Assembly (NCBI RefSeq): GCF_001280425.1
Contig: NZ_LIUF01000001.1
Coordinates: 62,001 to 126,000, forward strand
DNA: 64,000 nt
Origin: Haloarcula rubripromontorii
GTDB taxonomy: Archaea > Halobacteriota > Halobacteria > Halobacteriales > Haloarculaceae
Direction of reading: 5' to 3'
In this document: positions 63,382-64,000 of the stretch, piece after piece
How the letters are laid out: every line of letters begins with the position of its first letter
Position numbering within the stretch: position 1 is the first letter of the stretch
Translations under genes and position numbers: made by a program
Notes under the pieces: model-generated
What the model was told of the DNA's origin: nothing
Database searches by the model: none
Seen by the model: only the letters and a program-made list of their open reading frames with translations

Positions 63382-64000
63382 TTATAGCATGCGGCGGAAC
63401 TCCCCCAGCGGCGGGAACGATAGGGTCTCGCGGCCGCTCTCGTCCCAGACCACCGGCTCCAGCCGGTCGGCGTCGGTGACCAGCGGGGACTGGAAGTCAC
63501 CGGCGCGCATCTCGTTGACCTCGACGCCGGCGTTCAGCCTGTTGAACGACGGGAGCATCACGACATCGCTGCCGCGGTACTGACCGCTCCCGACAAGGTA
63601 GCAGGGCTGGCGTTGCCCCTCAATGCTGATCGTGGGGTGGTCATGTCCGACGACGTAGCGGTCGGCGTCGGCTTCGGGGGCCTCGTGGCCGTGGCAGACG
63701 ACGGTGTCGCCGACCCGGTACTCCGGCTCGGTCGGCCCGTCCCACACGCTGTCGAGCATCGTGTCGTGGTTGCCCGGCGTCACGAGCAGGCGCGCACCGG
63801 CCGTCCGGCAGGCCTCCCTGAGGCCGGCGACGGTACTCTCGACCGACCGGGGAACGGTCTGGAACGAGTGGAGGAGGTCACCGGCGATAACGACCTCCGC
63901 TGGCTTGTGGCGCTCGACGAGCGACTGGAACCGCTGGAGCATGTCCGAGCCGGATCCGACCGGGAGTTCGAGGTTTCCGCCGGTGCCCCGGCCGACGTGG
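63382..64000 (-). CDS. Metallophosphoesterase (5' end outside window)
   Basis: At least 206 codons of a calcineurin-like phosphoesterase; the frame is open past the last base, so the true start lies beyond 64000, and the ATG at 63942 is internal. Visible metal-site motifs are VIAGDLLHS (GDxxH variant), VTPGNHDTML (GNHD), VVCHGHEA (GH), and VVGHDHPTI (GHxH). This fits the archaeal ICC/MJ0037-type phosphoesterase group often associated with helicase or nuclease genes, but the neighbours here do not show this. The substrate is unknown. Confidence 0.88.
   Translation of the reverse strand, partial: HVGRGTGGNLELPVGSGSDMLQRFQSLVERHKPAEVVIAGDLLHSFQTVPRSVESTVAGLREACRTAGARLLVTPGNHDTMLDSVWDGPTEPEYRVGDTVVCHGHEAPEADADRYVVGHDHPTISIEGQRQPCYLVGSGQYRGSDVVMLPSFNRLNAGVEVNEMRAGDFQSPLVTDADRLEPVVWDESGRETLSFPPLGEFRRML

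Overview
The window is a 64-kb stretch of haloarchaeal chromosome. The DNA is GC-rich, the proteins are strongly acidic, and many genes have an A/T-rich box about 25-30 nt before the start codon, as expected for leaderless transcripts. It carries a TFB, a proteasome-activating nucleotidase, L44e/S27e/aIF2-alpha, a bacterio-opsin-activator-type regulator and a sensory rhodopsin II. Gene content and the style of the proteins suggest Haloarculaceae, probably Haloarcula or a close relative. This assignment comes from recognising families, not from a search. Nearly everything looks like ordinary chromosomal backbone: no transposase, integrase, CRISPR array, rRNA or plasmid replication gene was seen.

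Layout. 1-7.5 kb: 3' part of gatE, two small haloarchaeal genes that may be regulatory, a large PAS/GAF/bat-HTH regulator, trmJ with a partner gene, and tfb. 7.6-11.1 kb: a small membrane protein and the htr2-sop2 phototaxis operon (minus strand). 11.4-16.8 kb: a quinone-oxidoreductase-like protein, an SDR, a sodium:neurotransmitter-type symporter, an EamA exporter, and a divergent winged-helix regulator with palindromes in the shared promoter region. 16.8-22.6 kb: a uracil-DNA glycosylase family protein, then the propionyl/acyl-CoA carboxylase locus pccB-pccX, pccA and birA, so carboxylase and biotinylating enzyme sit together. 22.6-28.8 kb: a universal stress protein, a SHOCT protein, an amidohydrolase, an HD phosphohydrolase, a DUF420 protein, PAN, and a compact FAD protein. 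28.8-35.9 kb: HtpX, then a DUF4129/DUF7269-like/DUF58/DUF7519-like membrane cluster, then coaBC.

36-44 kb is a nine-gene, tightly overlapping Mrp-type cation/proton antiporter operon (E-F-G-DUF4040-B-C-D-D-D) with no fused MrpA. It should exchange Na+ for H+ across the membrane, which fits a salt-in organism. 44-48.8 kb holds two archaeal type IV pilin genes with a DUF7344-type regulator between them, then a secreted protein and a large polytopic membrane protein. 48.9-54 kb: a hypoxanthine/guanine phosphoribosyltransferase, an initiator tRNA-Met with a partial duplicate of its 3' end, and a GtrA/GT2/DUF2298 group probably linked to surface glycan or lipid-linked sugars. 54-57.9 kb: two small haloarchaeal genes, the conserved translation operon rpl44e-rps27e-eif2a-nop10-PAC2, and a membrane J-domain protein. 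57.9-64 kb: two universal stress proteins, a zinc-type dehydrogenase, a threonine-synthase-like protein lacking the catalytic lysine, an amine-oxidase-type flavoprotein, a one-TM microprotein and a metallophosphoesterase cut by the window end.

No single strikingly new multi-gene system is evident. The best leads are: the tRNA-derived repeat next to the initiator tRNA; the apparently lysine-less threonine synthase homologue; the hairpin and palindrome array between pccA and birA; the double palindrome between eamA and its divergent regulator; the patchwork pilin pair with structured leaders; and the SRII with Asn at position 83 paired with a large-ectodomain transducer.
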